Shown one piece after another: positions 25,646 to 34,343 of a stretch of DNA of 64,000 nucleotides. The position numbers were made by a program, and so were the translations under genes. The stretch's first letter is position 1; the number at the start of each line of letters is the position of its first letter. This DNA is from Undibacterium sp. CCC3.4 (lineage in GTDB: Bacteria > Pseudomonadota > Gammaproteobacteria > Burkholderiales > Burkholderiaceae_D). The notes beneath the pieces are model-generated. The model did not search any database and was not told where the DNA came from. It saw nothing but the letters and a program-made list of their open reading frames with translations. The stretch spans positions 2,852,001 to 2,916,000 of the forward strand of contig NZ_CP133779.1 of the NCBI RefSeq assembly GCF_034347425.1, in the 5' to 3' direction.

Positions 25646-25957
25646 TTTTGTATCTCCAATATGAAATAGCAGATGTAATCTGCATTTCCCTATGCGCTTA
25701 CGCGCCTGGTGACGGGCACCTGACGGTGCCGCTCCCCTCGACAATGTCACAACGCAGCTTCGGTTCGGAATGCTCACCCGCACTCTCCGATGAACCTTGC
25801 AGCAGAACGTTTCGTGCTTACCCTATGCTTGTCTGCTTCTGCTGCTTGCAGAGCTTGGAACTGAGGAAGCATTCCAATGTGAGTCTTGTACTTCGTTGCA
25901 ACGTAGCGCGATGCTTTGCGCTCAGTCTGGTCAACCGAGCTTTTTCAAGCTCCGGCC
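25646..25957 (-). ncRNA. Candidate omega-RNA region upstream of the iscB remnant
   Basis: Omega-RNAs of IscB are encoded directly upstream of the gene. The 310 bases here are free of credible genes and hold several strong stems: GAGCTT and AAGCTC around GAAA near 25943-25958, the palindrome CGTTGCAACG near 25896, and a stem of GGCACC and GGTGCC near 25725. The gene-distal end, where the guide would be set by flanking DNA, abuts MITE copy B. Assignment rests on position and structure only. Confidence 0.5.
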
Positions 25958-25960
25958 TTG

Positions 25961-26198
25961 AGAGGCTGTCGCAAAAGGGTATTGAGTCGGTATCATTACC
26001 CTAACTGGTGGCCACGTCATTCCTGCGCGCTTTTGGCAGGAACCCAGCGGCGTTCGTGGTTAACTGAAAATGCCAGATATTATATTGTTTTCAGCGCTGA
26101 AAACGACACTAGGTTCCCGCCAAAAGCATGCGGGAATGACGCGGTATGCGGTGTTTCAGGTGTAAAAAAACTTCCATCAGGCTTTTGCGACAGCCTCT
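25961..26198. repeat. MITE copy B (238 bp)
   Basis: Starts AGAGGCTGTCGCAAAAGGG and ends with the complement (TTTTGCGACAGCCTCT). The internal arms CTGCGCGCTTTTGGCAGGAA and TTCCCGCCAAAAGCATGCGG match those of copy A. Flanks extend the palindrome with CCGGCCTTG on the left and TGAGGCCGG on the right. Confidence 0.8.
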
Positions 26199-26340
26199 TG
26201 AGGCCGGGGTAATTGACTTGAACTCCATTAGGTTGATTTATCGGAAAAATTTCCGATCTGTTTATTTTATTTATGAAGAGATTTCTTGTTAAGTCCATTT
26301 TTTATGACTTGTTATTTGGCAATTTCCTTCTTTATCGGGC

Positions 26341-26865
26341 TTGAGCGGTAAAGTGACGGCTGACGGGGCGTATTTCAAATTACCGAAATTACCGCCGCCG
26401 AGCTTATCGAGCGATGTCGTGGTCACGCGTCGCGCCGATCGGCTGGCACGCAAAAACAGCGCAGCGGCGGCCGCCAAGAAAACTTTAAAAACGCGTCTCG
26501 ATGTCAGCTTCGACATGGGCCGGCGCTTTGTCTTCGTCGGCCGTGGCATCGATACCGGCTTGGCTGGCAGCCTGCGTTTGCGCTCGATCGACGGCAGCCC
26601 CTTGCAGGCGATCGGTTCGATACGCACCGTCAAAGCTGTCTATGAAGGCTATGGCCAGCAATTGGCAATCGAGCGTGGCATCTTGAATTTCCAAGGTGCG
26701 CCGACCAATCCGGGCTTGAATATACGTGCGCTGCGTCAGGGTGTGGCAGTTGAAGCCGGGGTTGAAGTGGTCGGCACGGTCGCCGCACCGAAGGTGCATC
26801 TGGTCTCGGAACCGGAAGTACCGGATACGGAAAAATTATCGTGGCTGGTGCTAGGACGCGGCTCC
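26341..26865 (+). pseudogene. Duplicated internal fragment of tamB
   Basis: These 525 bases repeat 21415-21939 inside tamB, in the same orientation, without indels and with about six base differences. The reading frame is still open (the TamB domain, from SGKVTADGAYFKLPKL to LSWLVLGRGS) but there is no start codon or ribosome binding site and the frame soon ends in foreign sequence at 26904. The left joint follows a run of AT-rich DNA; the right joint falls inside the broken DUF6624 paralogue. It is a dead copy, probably recent. Confidence 0.92.
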
Positions 26866-27314
26866 CGCCAGTTTTTCCATATTGAGCACATCGATCGCAG
26901 TTGAAGCCTTGCCGCGTTGGCATCGACTGGCGCGATCTGGCGGTAGCGCTGGTCGGATTCCCCCATCGCTTCTAGCTTGCGAATGGCTTCCACCTTGTGT
27001 GCATCCAAAACTTGTTTCGTCAAGACCAGTTCATCGCCGATCAAATCGATCTCACTGGCGCTGCTACCGGCCAAGTTCAAAGTAATCTGCACATTCCCCA
27101 CAGCGTGCAACACACCCGCGGCCTCATCGTTCGCGATGTGATTGGCATGAATTTGGTAGTTCGCTTTCAGTCCTATCGGAAGCTGAATTTTTGCCACCTC
27201 TTTGTCTTCTGAGCGGATGGAAATGATGCTGCCTGTCGCGGGTTCTTGTTCTGCCGAACAGGGCTCTGTTTGTCCAAGAAACAGCAAGCTATGTAAAAGA
27301 AAATGTCGTGTCAT
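26866..27314 (-). pseudogene. Truncated second OstA-like/DUF6624 gene
   Basis: Starts at ATG 27314 (MTRHFLLHSLLFLGQTEPC, a signal peptide) or an upstream ATG at 27362. It parallels the intact gene at 24409-25233: VAKIQLPIGLKANYQIHANH, VLHAVGNVQITL, ELVLTKQVLDAHKVEAIRKL, SDQRYRQIAPVDANAARLQ. After ARLQ a frameshift occurs (AIDVLNMEKLA can be read in another frame) and the gene ends where the tamB fragment begins. The whole C-terminal DUF6624 half is gone. Confidence 0.85.
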
Positions 27315-27575
27315 GTTTAATAATTGAAACTTTTCCAAGCCATTAAATAGTGTCAGTTCCATGTTGGCGGGTGCTAAGCGAGTCATGGCACACGGCAAAG
27401 TAAAATTGAGCGAAGCAGCGCGCAGGTTGACGGAGATGGCAAGAATTTATATCATCAAAAATCTGACTAGGGTTTGAAACCCCGGCCTTCAGAGGCTGTC
27501 GCAAAAGGGTTTTCAGTCGGTATCATTACTCCAACTGGCCGACATGTCATTCCCCCATGCTCTCGCCTCGTCATA

Positions 27576-28992
27576 TATGGACTCGCCTGTTTGTGCAAGC
27601 AGAATTTCGTCAATAAACAAAGAATTGAGTTGCTGTCATATATCCGACTTCAGGGGACTCAGATGTTCATCATCTGAGTCATTCGTACCCTGAGCCATAA
27701 TGGATAATTCGCTACTATTAGTGACCTCATCATTCCTACGGTTTCAACACCGATGACGTTGACGGCCTCTCCAATAGTGAGCTCGGCTCTTTTGCCCATT
27801 AACTAATGCCTACTACGCAAACTCTGACAAGTTTGTACTACAAGCTCTGTATTTTAACTGTCTGCCAGTTCTGGCTGAAACATCGTTTTGTTCTTTAAAA
27901 TTGCCACCACCATGCGGGCGTTCTTATTCGCCACTGCAACACTCGCTTTGTTCACGCCAATCCGCTCTGTCAGCTCTCTGATCCAGATGCTATGCGGATC
28001 ATTCTTGTGAAACTCCCCCGTGATCTTATTCACTCGGGATGCTGCCTGGACGCAGGCTCTTCCCCCGTGAACCAACAGCTGTCGGATGTAGCAATCCCCA
28101 TGCTTGGTAATACTGCCCAGCATGTGCTTTTCACCGCTGGAATGCTGCTTCGGAACTAATCCCAAGAAGGCGGACAAATCACGACCTTTTTGAAACTCGC
28201 TCCCATTACCAATTTTTGCAACGATCGCCGTTGCTGTGAGCGGACCAATTCCTTCGATGCTTTGCAAACGTTTTGACGCGTCATCTTCTTTCGCTAATTT
28301 CTCCAGCTGCGAGGTATGGTAAATAATCTCTTGCTCTTCTTTTTCTAAATCCGCTTTGAGTTGTCTAAATAATTTCTTTTCAGTAAGGCTTAATCGGTCG
28401 CACGCATCGTCCAGTAACTCTGCAAGCTTTTTCATGAGATGCGTCTGACCTTTGGGCATCACAATCCCACTCTCGGCCAAGACGCCGCGCATCATATTCA
28501 TGCGTGCAGTGCGTTGCTTGACGTAGAGACTCCTTACCCGGTGCATGGCTTGAATCGCTAATTGCACGTCGGTTTTAACCGACACAAACCGCATACTCGC
28601 TTTCGTGACGGCTTCGGCACAAGCAGCGGCATCGTTGGCATCATTCTTTTGGTGCTCAGCATATTTCTTTACTTTTTCTGGGCTCATAAGCTTGACGTCA
28701 AACCCCAGCTTGATCAGTTCTTTAGCCCAAAAATGTGCGCCACCGCATGCTTCCATTCCAATCAGGCACGCCGGCAACTGCATCATAAACTGCAGAAATC
28801 CTTCTCTTGATATCCGCTTTTTCAGTATTCTCTTGCCCTGACTATCTGCCCCGTGGATTTGGAAAACATTTTTTGCAATATCAATCCCAATTACTGTAAT
28901 ATTTTTCATGACTCGCCTCCTTTAGGTTAAATGAAATCAGTAATCTCATTTTGGCACACCGTGATGCCGTTAGAAAGTGGGGCGAGTCCATA
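27576..28992 (-). mobile_element. IS110/IS1111-type insertion sequence, intact
   Basis: Exact 12-bp inverted repeats TATGGACTCGCC (27576-27587) and GGCGAGTCCATA (28981-28992) enclose a single complete transposase gene. Subterminal inverted repeats of this size are typical of the IS1111 subgroup, which also lacks target duplications. Of the two non-coding ends, the one downstream of the transposase (27588-27853, 266 bases) is the larger, and in IS1111-type elements the bridge RNA is expected there; the 71-base end upstream of the gene is short. Confidence 0.8.
27854..28909 (-). CDS. IS110-family DEDD transposase
   Basis: A full-length 351-residue recombinase. The N-terminal RuvC-like domain has the acidic residues in VIGIDIAKNVFQ, GMEACGGAHFWAKEL and KNDANDAAACAEAV. 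The C-terminal domain has the helix-hairpin-helix-like SIEGIGPLTATAIVAKIGNG and the serine-containing LVPKQHSSGEK followed by RQLLVHGGRA. These enzymes use a bridge RNA to choose donor and target DNA. ATG 28909 is preceded by AGGAGG at six bases. No frameshift is visible, so the element may still be active. Confidence 0.93.
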   Translation of the reverse strand: MKNITVIGIDIAKNVFQIHGADSQGKRILKKRISREGFLQFMMQLPACLIGMEACGGAHFWAKELIKLGFDVKLMSPEKVKKYAEHQKNDANDAAACAEAVTKASMRFVSVKTDVQLAIQAMHRVRSLYVKQRTARMNMMRGVLAESGIVMPKGQTHLMKKLAELLDDACDRLSLTEKKLFRQLKADLEKEEQEIIYHTSQLEKLAKEDDASKRLQSIEGIGPLTATAIVAKIGNGSEFQKGRDLSAFLGLVPKQHSSGEKHMLGSITKHGDCYIRQLLVHGGRACVQAASRVNKITGEFHKNDPHSIWIRELTERIGVNKASVAVANKNARMVVAILKNKTMFQPELADS

Positions 28993-28993
28993 C

Positions 28994-29163
28994 CATCATT
29001 CCTGCGTAGGCAGGAATCCAGTGGCACGCTAGTGCCTTCAGGGTGGGAGGGGCGATCAAGGGCACTTTTTTCTGTTAAATCAACACGTCCTGCTGCGCCT
29101 GAGCAGCACAGAGATAAAAGGCGCGTGCGCGCCACTGGATTGCCGCCTGTGCGGCAATGACGA
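28994..29163. repeat. Palindromic repeat pair downstream of the IS
   Basis: CATTCCTGCGTAGGCAGGAA followed by TCCAGTGGC at the left is mirrored by GCGCCACTGGATTGCC and GCCTGTGCGGCAATGACG at the right, with about 105 bases between. Each arm is itself a small hairpin. No gene is seen here or on to 29300. Confidence 0.6.
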
Positions 29164-29300
29164 ATTGGGCGAATGGGTGAATGCGTAATCGACCTAACTT
29201 GTGGGTAATGATCAGGCTTTTGCGACAGCCTCTTTTGGCCGGTGAGCGACGAAGGAGCGACCCGATGGGAGGGGATGCAAACCCTTTCCAGATAGTTGTT

Positions 29301-29338
29301 AAAAAACCGGCCGCGCTGATCAACAGCGCGGCCGGTTT
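29301..29338 (-). terminator. Intrinsic terminator of pepA
   Basis: On the minus strand AAACCGGCCGCGCTG pairs with CAGCGCGGCCGGTTT around a short loop and is followed by a T-run. It starts 20 bases after the pepA stop. Confidence 0.85.
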
Positions 29339-29357
29339 CGGAATGGCTGGCGAGTGC

Positions 29358-30866
29358 TTATGCTGCGCGATTCATCAAAAAGCTCGTCAGCAGTGATACC
29401 GGACGACCGGTTGAACCCTTGGCGGCACCCGATTTCCAGGCGGTGCCGGCGATATCGAGATGGGCCCAAGTGTATTTACGTGTGTAACGTTCGAGGAAAC
29501 ACGCGGCGGTGATGCTGCCGCCGGCTGGGCCGCCGATATTGGCCATGTCGGCGAAGTTCGATTTCAGTTGCTCGTTATAAGCTTCTTCGATCGGCATGCG
29601 CCAAGCAGTGTCACCGCTGGCTTTGCCCGCTGCCAGCAATTCATCGGCCAGCGCATCGTGGGCGGCATCGTGACGGGTAAATAAACCGGTGTTGTGATGG
29701 CCGAGCGAGGTCACGCAGGCACCGGTGAGGGTGGCGACGTCGATGACTACGGCCGGGTTGAAGCGTTCCGAGTAAGTCAGCGCGTCACACAGGATCAGAC
29801 GGCCTTCGGCATCGGTGTTCAAGACTTCGATGGTTTGACCGGACATCGAGGTGATGATGTCACCCGGACGGGTGGCCGAACCGGAAGGCATGTTTTCGCA
29901 GCTAGGAATGACGGCGATGACATTGAGCTTCAATTTCATTTCACCGATGGCACGCATGGTACCGATCACCGATGCGGCACCACCCATGTCATATTTCATT
30001 TCATCCATGCCGGCACCGCCCTTGATGGAGATACCGCCGGAATCAAAGGTGATACCTTTGCCAACCAAAACCACCGGTGCATCTTTGGCCTTACCGCCGT
30101 TATGGCGCAGCACGATGAATTTCGGTGGTTCGATGGAGCCGGCTGTGACCGATAGAAAGCTGGCCATTTTGAGCGCTTGGATTTGTTTGCGATCGAGGAT
30201 TTCAACCACCATTTTGTAATCGGTGGCGATGGTTTTGGCGGTGCTGGCTAAATAAGTCGGGGTACAGATATTCGGCGGCAGGTTGCCTAATTCTTTGGTC
30301 AGGTCTATACCGTTGGCCAGCGCGACACTCTGCATCAAGGCTGTTTTAGCAACTGCCGCATCGGCCGCATCGACGTAGATGGCGATTTTCTTCACGCCGG
30401 CGACGCTGAGGTCTTTTTTACTTTTCAGCGCGTCGGCGCGGAAAATACTTTCGCGGAAGGCGACCACGGCAGTACGGATGCTCCAAGCGATATCGCGCTC
30501 TTTTACCGCCGGCAGTGCCAGTACCGCTTCGCTCGCACCCAGGCCAGCCAGACTGCGGGCGGCGGCTTGTACCGCTTGTTGGAAGGATTTTTCAGAAATC
30601 AGTTGGTTTTCTTCACCTAAACCGACCAGTAATACGCGCTCAGCCGCGATTTCGGCTATATTGCGAAGCAACAGCGACGAACCGATTTTGCCCGAAATGT
30701 CGGCCGATTTCAGCGCCGCAGCGATCGCACCTTGCTTATCGAGGCCGGCAGCGGCGACGGAAAGCTTTTTATTTTCGAATACACCGACCACAATACAGGC
30801 TGTTTTAATCGCCTTGTGGGCTGTGGAGGCACTTTTTGCGTCGTATGTTTTTATGCTAAAGTCCAC
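29358..30866 (-). CDS. pepA: Leucyl aminopeptidase PepA
   Basis: A 502-residue M17 metallo-aminopeptidase that removes N-terminal residues, preferably Leu, in the cytosol and assembles as a hexamer. The family signature NTDAEGRL and the metal and catalytic motifs [14 protein letters not shown] and [10 protein letters not shown] are present. The N-terminal domain (about 1-170) is the variable non-catalytic part. ATG 30866 is at the expected family start. It is divergent from lptF with 50 bases between them, an arrangement widespread in proteobacteria. Confidence 0.96.
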   Translation of the reverse strand: MDFSIKTYDAKSASTAHKAIKTACIVVGVFENKKLSVAAAGLDKQGAIAAALKSADISGKIGSSLLLRNIAEIAAERVLLVGLGEENQLISEKSFQQAVQAAARSLAGLGASEAVLALPAVKERDIAWSIRTAVVAFRESIFRADALKSKKDLSVAGVKKIAIYVDAADAAVAKTALMQSVALANGIDLTKELGNLPPNICTPTYLASTAKTIATDYKMVVEILDRKQIQALKMASFLSVTAGSIEPPKFIVLRHNGGKAKDAPVVLVGKGITFDSGGISIKGGAGMDEMKYDMGGAASVIGTMRAIGEMKLKLNVIAVIPSCENMPSGSATRPGDIITSMSGQTIEVLNTDAEGRLILCDALTYSERFNPAVVIDVATLTGACVTSLGHHNTGLFTRHDAAHDALADELLAAGKASGDTAWRMPIEEAYNEQLKSNFADMANIGGPAGGSITAACFLERYTRKYTWAHLDIAGTAWKSGAAKGSTGRPVSLLTSFLMNRAA

Positions 30867-30916
30867 GTATTACTCCTCTTGTTAAGTCTCGTAAAAACGA
30901 CATTATAATCCTTCTC

Positions 30917-32047
30917 ATGATTTTTCAACGCGCGCTTCGACGTGAATTGCTCAGCGCAGCAGGCGCAGTCTTCACAACTCTATTTACCATCACCATTACG
31001 GTGATGCTTATAAAAATTCTCGGCCAAGCGGCCGGCGGTAAGGTGGCTTCGAGTGATGTGGTGGCGCTGATCGCCTTCACCTCGCTGATGAATATGCCAA
31101 TTCTGCTGATACTGACCGGCTTCATCGCCGTGCTGTTGGTGGTGACGCGTGCTTATCAAGACTCTGAAATGGTGGTGTGGTTCGCTTCGGGCTTGAGTTT
31201 GACAGACTGGATCGCACCGGTACTGCGCTTCGGTGCGCCTTGGGTCGTCTTGACCGGTGTGCTCAGCTTGGTCGTCACGCCGTGGGCCAGTCAGCAAAGC
31301 GCCGAATTTCGCGAACGGTATGAAAAACGCTCGGATATTGCCAAGGTTGCACCGGGCAAGTTCCAGGAATCGTCGTCGTCGAACCGGGTATTCTTTGTCG
31401 AAGAGGTCGCCGGCGATCTCGGGAAGGTGCAGAATATCTTCATCAATACCATCAGTGAGGGGCGTTCCAGCGTAGTAGTGGCGAAAGAAGGCGTGATTGA
31501 AATCGATCAGCTCGGCGATAAGTTTTTGGTGATGAGTCGTGGTCGGCGCTATGACGGTTTGCCGACCGCGAAAGATTTCCAAATGATGCAATTTGAAAGA
31601 TACGGCGTGCTGGTGTCGAGCCAAAACGGTGCGCTGGCTGGTGATAATTCCGCCAAATCGATGCCATTGATGGCGCTGCTGGAAAATCTCGATAACACCA
31701 AGAAAGCCGAATTGTTATGGCGTATCTCGCTGCCGTTGATGTGCGCTTTGTTGCTGGTGCTGGCGATACCACTGGGTTTCGTCAATCCGCGCGTCGGTCG
31801 CTCCGCCAATTTGATTGTCGCTTTGCTGACCGTGATTATTTATTTAAATGTCGTCAATATTTCTCAGGCTACCGTAGCCCAAGGCCGTACCTCGTTTGCG
31901 CTCAGTTGGTGGCCGGTGCACTTGCTGATTTTGCTACTCGTGTTAGCCTTGTTTTTATGGCGTTTGAAGGTCAACAGTCGTTGGCATCCATTGGTGCTTT
32001 GGTCGAACTGTAAAGCGAGTCTGCGTAAACAAGAAAGTTGTGCATGA
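30917..32047 (+). CDS. lptF: LPS export system permease LptF
   Basis: A 376-residue inner membrane subunit of the LptB2FG transporter, which extracts lipopolysaccharide from the inner membrane and pushes it along the Lpt bridge. The N-terminus MIFQRALRRELLSAAGAVF and three helices, a periplasmic beta-jellyroll domain (about 130-260), and three C-terminal helices fit the family. The stop overlaps the lptG start in an ATGA arrangement, indicating coupling. Confidence 0.95.
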   Translation: MIFQRALRRELLSAAGAVFTTLFTITITVMLIKILGQAAGGKVASSDVVALIAFTSLMNMPILLILTGFIAVLLVVTRAYQDSEMVVWFASGLSLTDWIAPVLRFGAPWVVLTGVLSLVVTPWASQQSAEFRERYEKRSDIAKVAPGKFQESSSSNRVFFVEEVAGDLGKVQNIFINTISEGRSSVVVAKEGVIEIDQLGDKFLVMSRGRRYDGLPTAKDFQMMQFERYGVLVSSQNGALAGDNSAKSMPLMALLENLDNTKKAELLWRISLPLMCALLLVLAIPLGFVNPRVGRSANLIVALLTVIIYLNVVNISQATVAQGRTSFALSWWPVHLLILLLVLALFLWRLKVNSRWHPLVLWSNCKASLRKQESCA

Positions 32048-33174
32048 GAATTTTGCAGAAATATTTTGGTACTGAAATTATCCGTTCAGTGTTGTTCGTC
32101 ATGCTGGCTTTGTTGGCATTATTTTCCTTTTTTGATTTAATGGCTGAGCTGCCGTCCTTAAACAAGGGTGGCTACAGTTTGCCCTACGCTTTGTTGTATG
32201 TCTTGCTAGGTTTGCCTGGATATATTTATGAATTCATGCCGATTGCGGTACTGATCGGCACCATTTATGTCTTGGCCCAATTTGCCTCGAATTCTGAATT
32301 TACCATCATGCGCGCGGCCAGCATGTCGACCGCGATGGCTGCCGGGATGTTGTTCAAAATTGGTATTTTGTTTGTGTTGCTGACCTTTGCCTTCGGCGAA
32401 CTGGTGGCACCGAACACCAGCAAATACGCCGAAAGCATGAAGCTGACGGCACTTGGTGCCGCGGAAGCGCAGGAATTTCGTACCGGACTGTGGACCAAAG
32501 ATTTGGTGCGCGAAAATGGCCTCAGCGGTGCCGTGATCGGTTCGCGCTTCCTCAATGTGCAGGAGATTTTGCCGAATCGTCAGCTTAATTTGGTGCGTAT
32601 GTATGAATTTGATAAAGATTTTCATTTGGCGCGCGAAGTGACGGCCAAACGGGCCGCGTACCAGGGCAGTAATGTGTGGCGCTTGTTCGAGGTGTCGGAA
32701 ACATCCTTCCCCAAAAATTTGGCGGCCGAAGATATCACCGGTGTCAGCAGCCACAGCTATCCCAGCAGGGATGTGATCTCTGAAGTCACGCCCGATATTT
32801 TATCGGTCTTGTTCGCCGATCCGGACCGCATGTCGGCCTGGGATTTGGCCGCGTATACCCGTCATCTGGCGGAAAACAAGCAAGACGGCGAGCGTTATGA
32901 AATCGCATTTTGGAAAAAAATCACCTATCCCTTCGTCACCTTTGTGATGATGGCCTTGGCGCTGCCATTTGCTTACCTGCATGTGCGCAGCGGTGGGATC
33001 AGCTTGAAAATTTTCAGCGGCATCATGATAGGGATGGTGTTTTATCTGATCAATTCACTGTTTTCCCATCTCGGCTTACTCAATACCTGGCCAGCAATGG
33101 TGACGGCCTTGGTGCCGAGTATATTATTTATGGGCCTGGCTTTGCTCGGGCTGCGCTACGTTGAAAGAAACTGA
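32044..33174 (+). CDS. lptG: LPS export system permease LptG
   Basis: A 376-residue partner of LptF in the LptB2FGC complex. It begins MRILQKYFGTEIIRSVLFVM and has the same layout of three helices, jellyroll domain and three helices; FLNVQEILPNRQLNLVRMYE belongs to the periplasmic domain. ATG 32044 sits in the ATGA overlap with lptF. Its stop overlaps the start of the cbiX-like gene by one base. Confidence 0.95.
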   Translation: MRILQKYFGTEIIRSVLFVMLALLALFSFFDLMAELPSLNKGGYSLPYALLYVLLGLPGYIYEFMPIAVLIGTIYVLAQFASNSEFTIMRAASMSTAMAAGMLFKIGILFVLLTFAFGELVAPNTSKYAESMKLTALGAAEAQEFRTGLWTKDLVRENGLSGAVIGSRFLNVQEILPNRQLNLVRMYEFDKDFHLAREVTAKRAAYQGSNVWRLFEVSETSFPKNLAAEDITGVSSHSYPSRDVISEVTPDILSVLFADPDRMSAWDLAAYTRHLAENKQDGERYEIAFWKKITYPFVTFVMMALALPFAYLHVRSGGISLKIFSGIMIGMVFYLINSLFSHLGLLNTWPAMVTALVPSILFMGLALLGLRYVERN

Positions 33175-33566
33175 TGACTACTCCAATTACCCCGATTACC
33201 GCGACGACTGCTTCGATCTTGTTTGCCCACGGTGCGCGTGAACCGCGTTGGCTGGCACCGTTCCAGCGGCTGCAAAAAATGACACAAGAGAGTTTGCCAG
33301 AGCAGCGCGTGGAACTGGCCTTTCTCGAATTCATGCAACCGAACTTGCCCGATCTGGTGGCCAGTCTGGTCGCTTCCGGCTGCCAGCGGATTACCGTGAC
33401 GCCGGTGTTCCTCGGTCAGGGCGGTCATGTGTTGCGTGATTTACCGCTGTTGGCGGAACAATTACGGGCCAGTTATCCGCAACTGCACTTGCACATCGCT
33501 ATGGCGGTTGGTGAGGATGAGGCGGTGTTGTCGGCGATTCGGGATTACTGCATCAAGCAGAGCTGA
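33174..33566 (+). CDS. cbiX: CbiX/SirB-type sirohydrochlorin chelatase
   Basis: A 130-residue single-domain class II chelatase. SILFAHGAREPRW carries the metal-binding His of the family and VTPVFLGQGGHVLRDLPLL the second conserved part. Small CbiX proteins insert iron or cobalt into sirohydrochlorin. It overlaps the lptG stop by one base, but its function fits the nearby cobA and cysI (siroheme supply) rather than lipopolysaccharide export. Confidence 0.88.
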   Translation: MTTPITPITATTASILFAHGAREPRWLAPFQRLQKMTQESLPEQRVELAFLEFMQPNLPDLVASLVASGCQRITVTPVFLGQGGHVLRDLPLLAEQLRASYPQLHLHIAMAVGEDEAVLSAIRDYCIKQS

Positions 33567-33590
33567 CGCAATTTTCATTTGGAGACAGTC

Positions 33591-34343
33591 GTGCGTCGTT
33601 TGATTAAATGGATTGCCCCCATGTTTTTGCTGGCCGCGCTGCCGCTGCCGGCTGCCGAGGTGCTGGCCGTTGGCAGTGAGTTTGCCGGCATTTTCGAAGC
33701 CAGCGAAGCGAATGGCTACACCGGATTAGGGGTAGAAATCGTGCGGCAATTGGCGCAAAAAAATGGTGACACGGTGCGCTTTGAACTATATCCGTGGAAT
33801 CGGGCGCAGTGGATGGTGGAAAACGGCTATGCGCAGGTGCTGATCGGTCCGTATAAAACTGCCGAACGCGAAGGCAAGTTCAAATTTTCGGCGCGGCCTT
33901 TTTATCGCGATATTCTGGCTTTTTATACCCGGCAAGGATCGAATGTAGGCTGGAACGGCGATTACGCCTCTCTGCGCACGCGCAAAGTCGCGGTGATCAA
34001 CGGTTGGGCTTATGGTGAAGCATTCGAAGCGGCCCGCACGCAGATCAAACCGGAGCTTGTGCATACCTTGAGCAATGGCTTGACCATGCTGGCGGCCGGC
34101 CGCATCGATTTACTGGCAACTAATTTACGCAATTCGGAAGCACAGTTGAGAAAACTCGACTTGAAGTTGGGATTCGCGATCGTCGCCCCCTTGATCGATA
34201 CACAGGATGGCTATTTGGCGTATTGTCGCTCGACTTGCGAGCGAATGCGGCAAGCTTATGATGATAGCTTTGAGCAAATGCGTGTCAGTGGTGATTTGTC
34301 GGCGCTGGCACGTCGTTTCGAGGTGCGTTTGCCGACGCCGTAA
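33591..34343 (+). CDS. Periplasmic solute-binding protein, amino-acid type (SBP_bac_3)
   Basis: A 250-residue protein with a signal peptide (RRLIKWIAPMFLLAALPLP, cleavage near AAEVLA) and a periplasmic binding fold. YTGLGVEIVRQLAQKNG and VRFELYPWNRAQWMVENG are typical of the family 3 binding proteins. GTG 33591 is six bases after GGAG and is preferred over an upstream TTG. No permease or ATPase genes are adjacent, so it may act as an orphan receptor or be served by a distant transporter. Its stop abuts the stop of cobA on the other strand without a gap. Confidence 0.8.
   Translation: MRRLIKWIAPMFLLAALPLPAAEVLAVGSEFAGIFEASEANGYTGLGVEIVRQLAQKNGDTVRFELYPWNRAQWMVENGYAQVLIGPYKTAEREGKFKFSARPFYRDILAFYTRQGSNVGWNGDYASLRTRKVAVINGWAYGEAFEAARTQIKPELVHTLSNGLTMLAAGRIDLLATNLRNSEAQLRKLDLKLGFAIVAPLIDTQDGYLAYCRSTCERMRQAYDDSFEQMRVSGDLSALARRFEVRLPTP

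Larger units (their letters stand above)
27491..29233. repeat. MITE copy C, split by an IS element and another repeat
   Basis: The left end (27491-27567) matches copies A and B for about 75 bases, and the right end (29211-29233, GCTTTTGCGACAGCCTCT) matches their right end. About 1.6 kb of other DNA lies between, including a complete IS. The left flank (27457-27490, ATCAAAAATCTGACTAGGG and following) matches the inverted right flank of copy D at 59084-59123, so the repeated unit is longer than the MITE core. Confidence 0.65.

Noticed and set aside
26341..26904. 187-codon open frame read as a gene
   Set aside because: It is a copy of the inside of tamB with no start codon of its own and ends in unrelated sequence.
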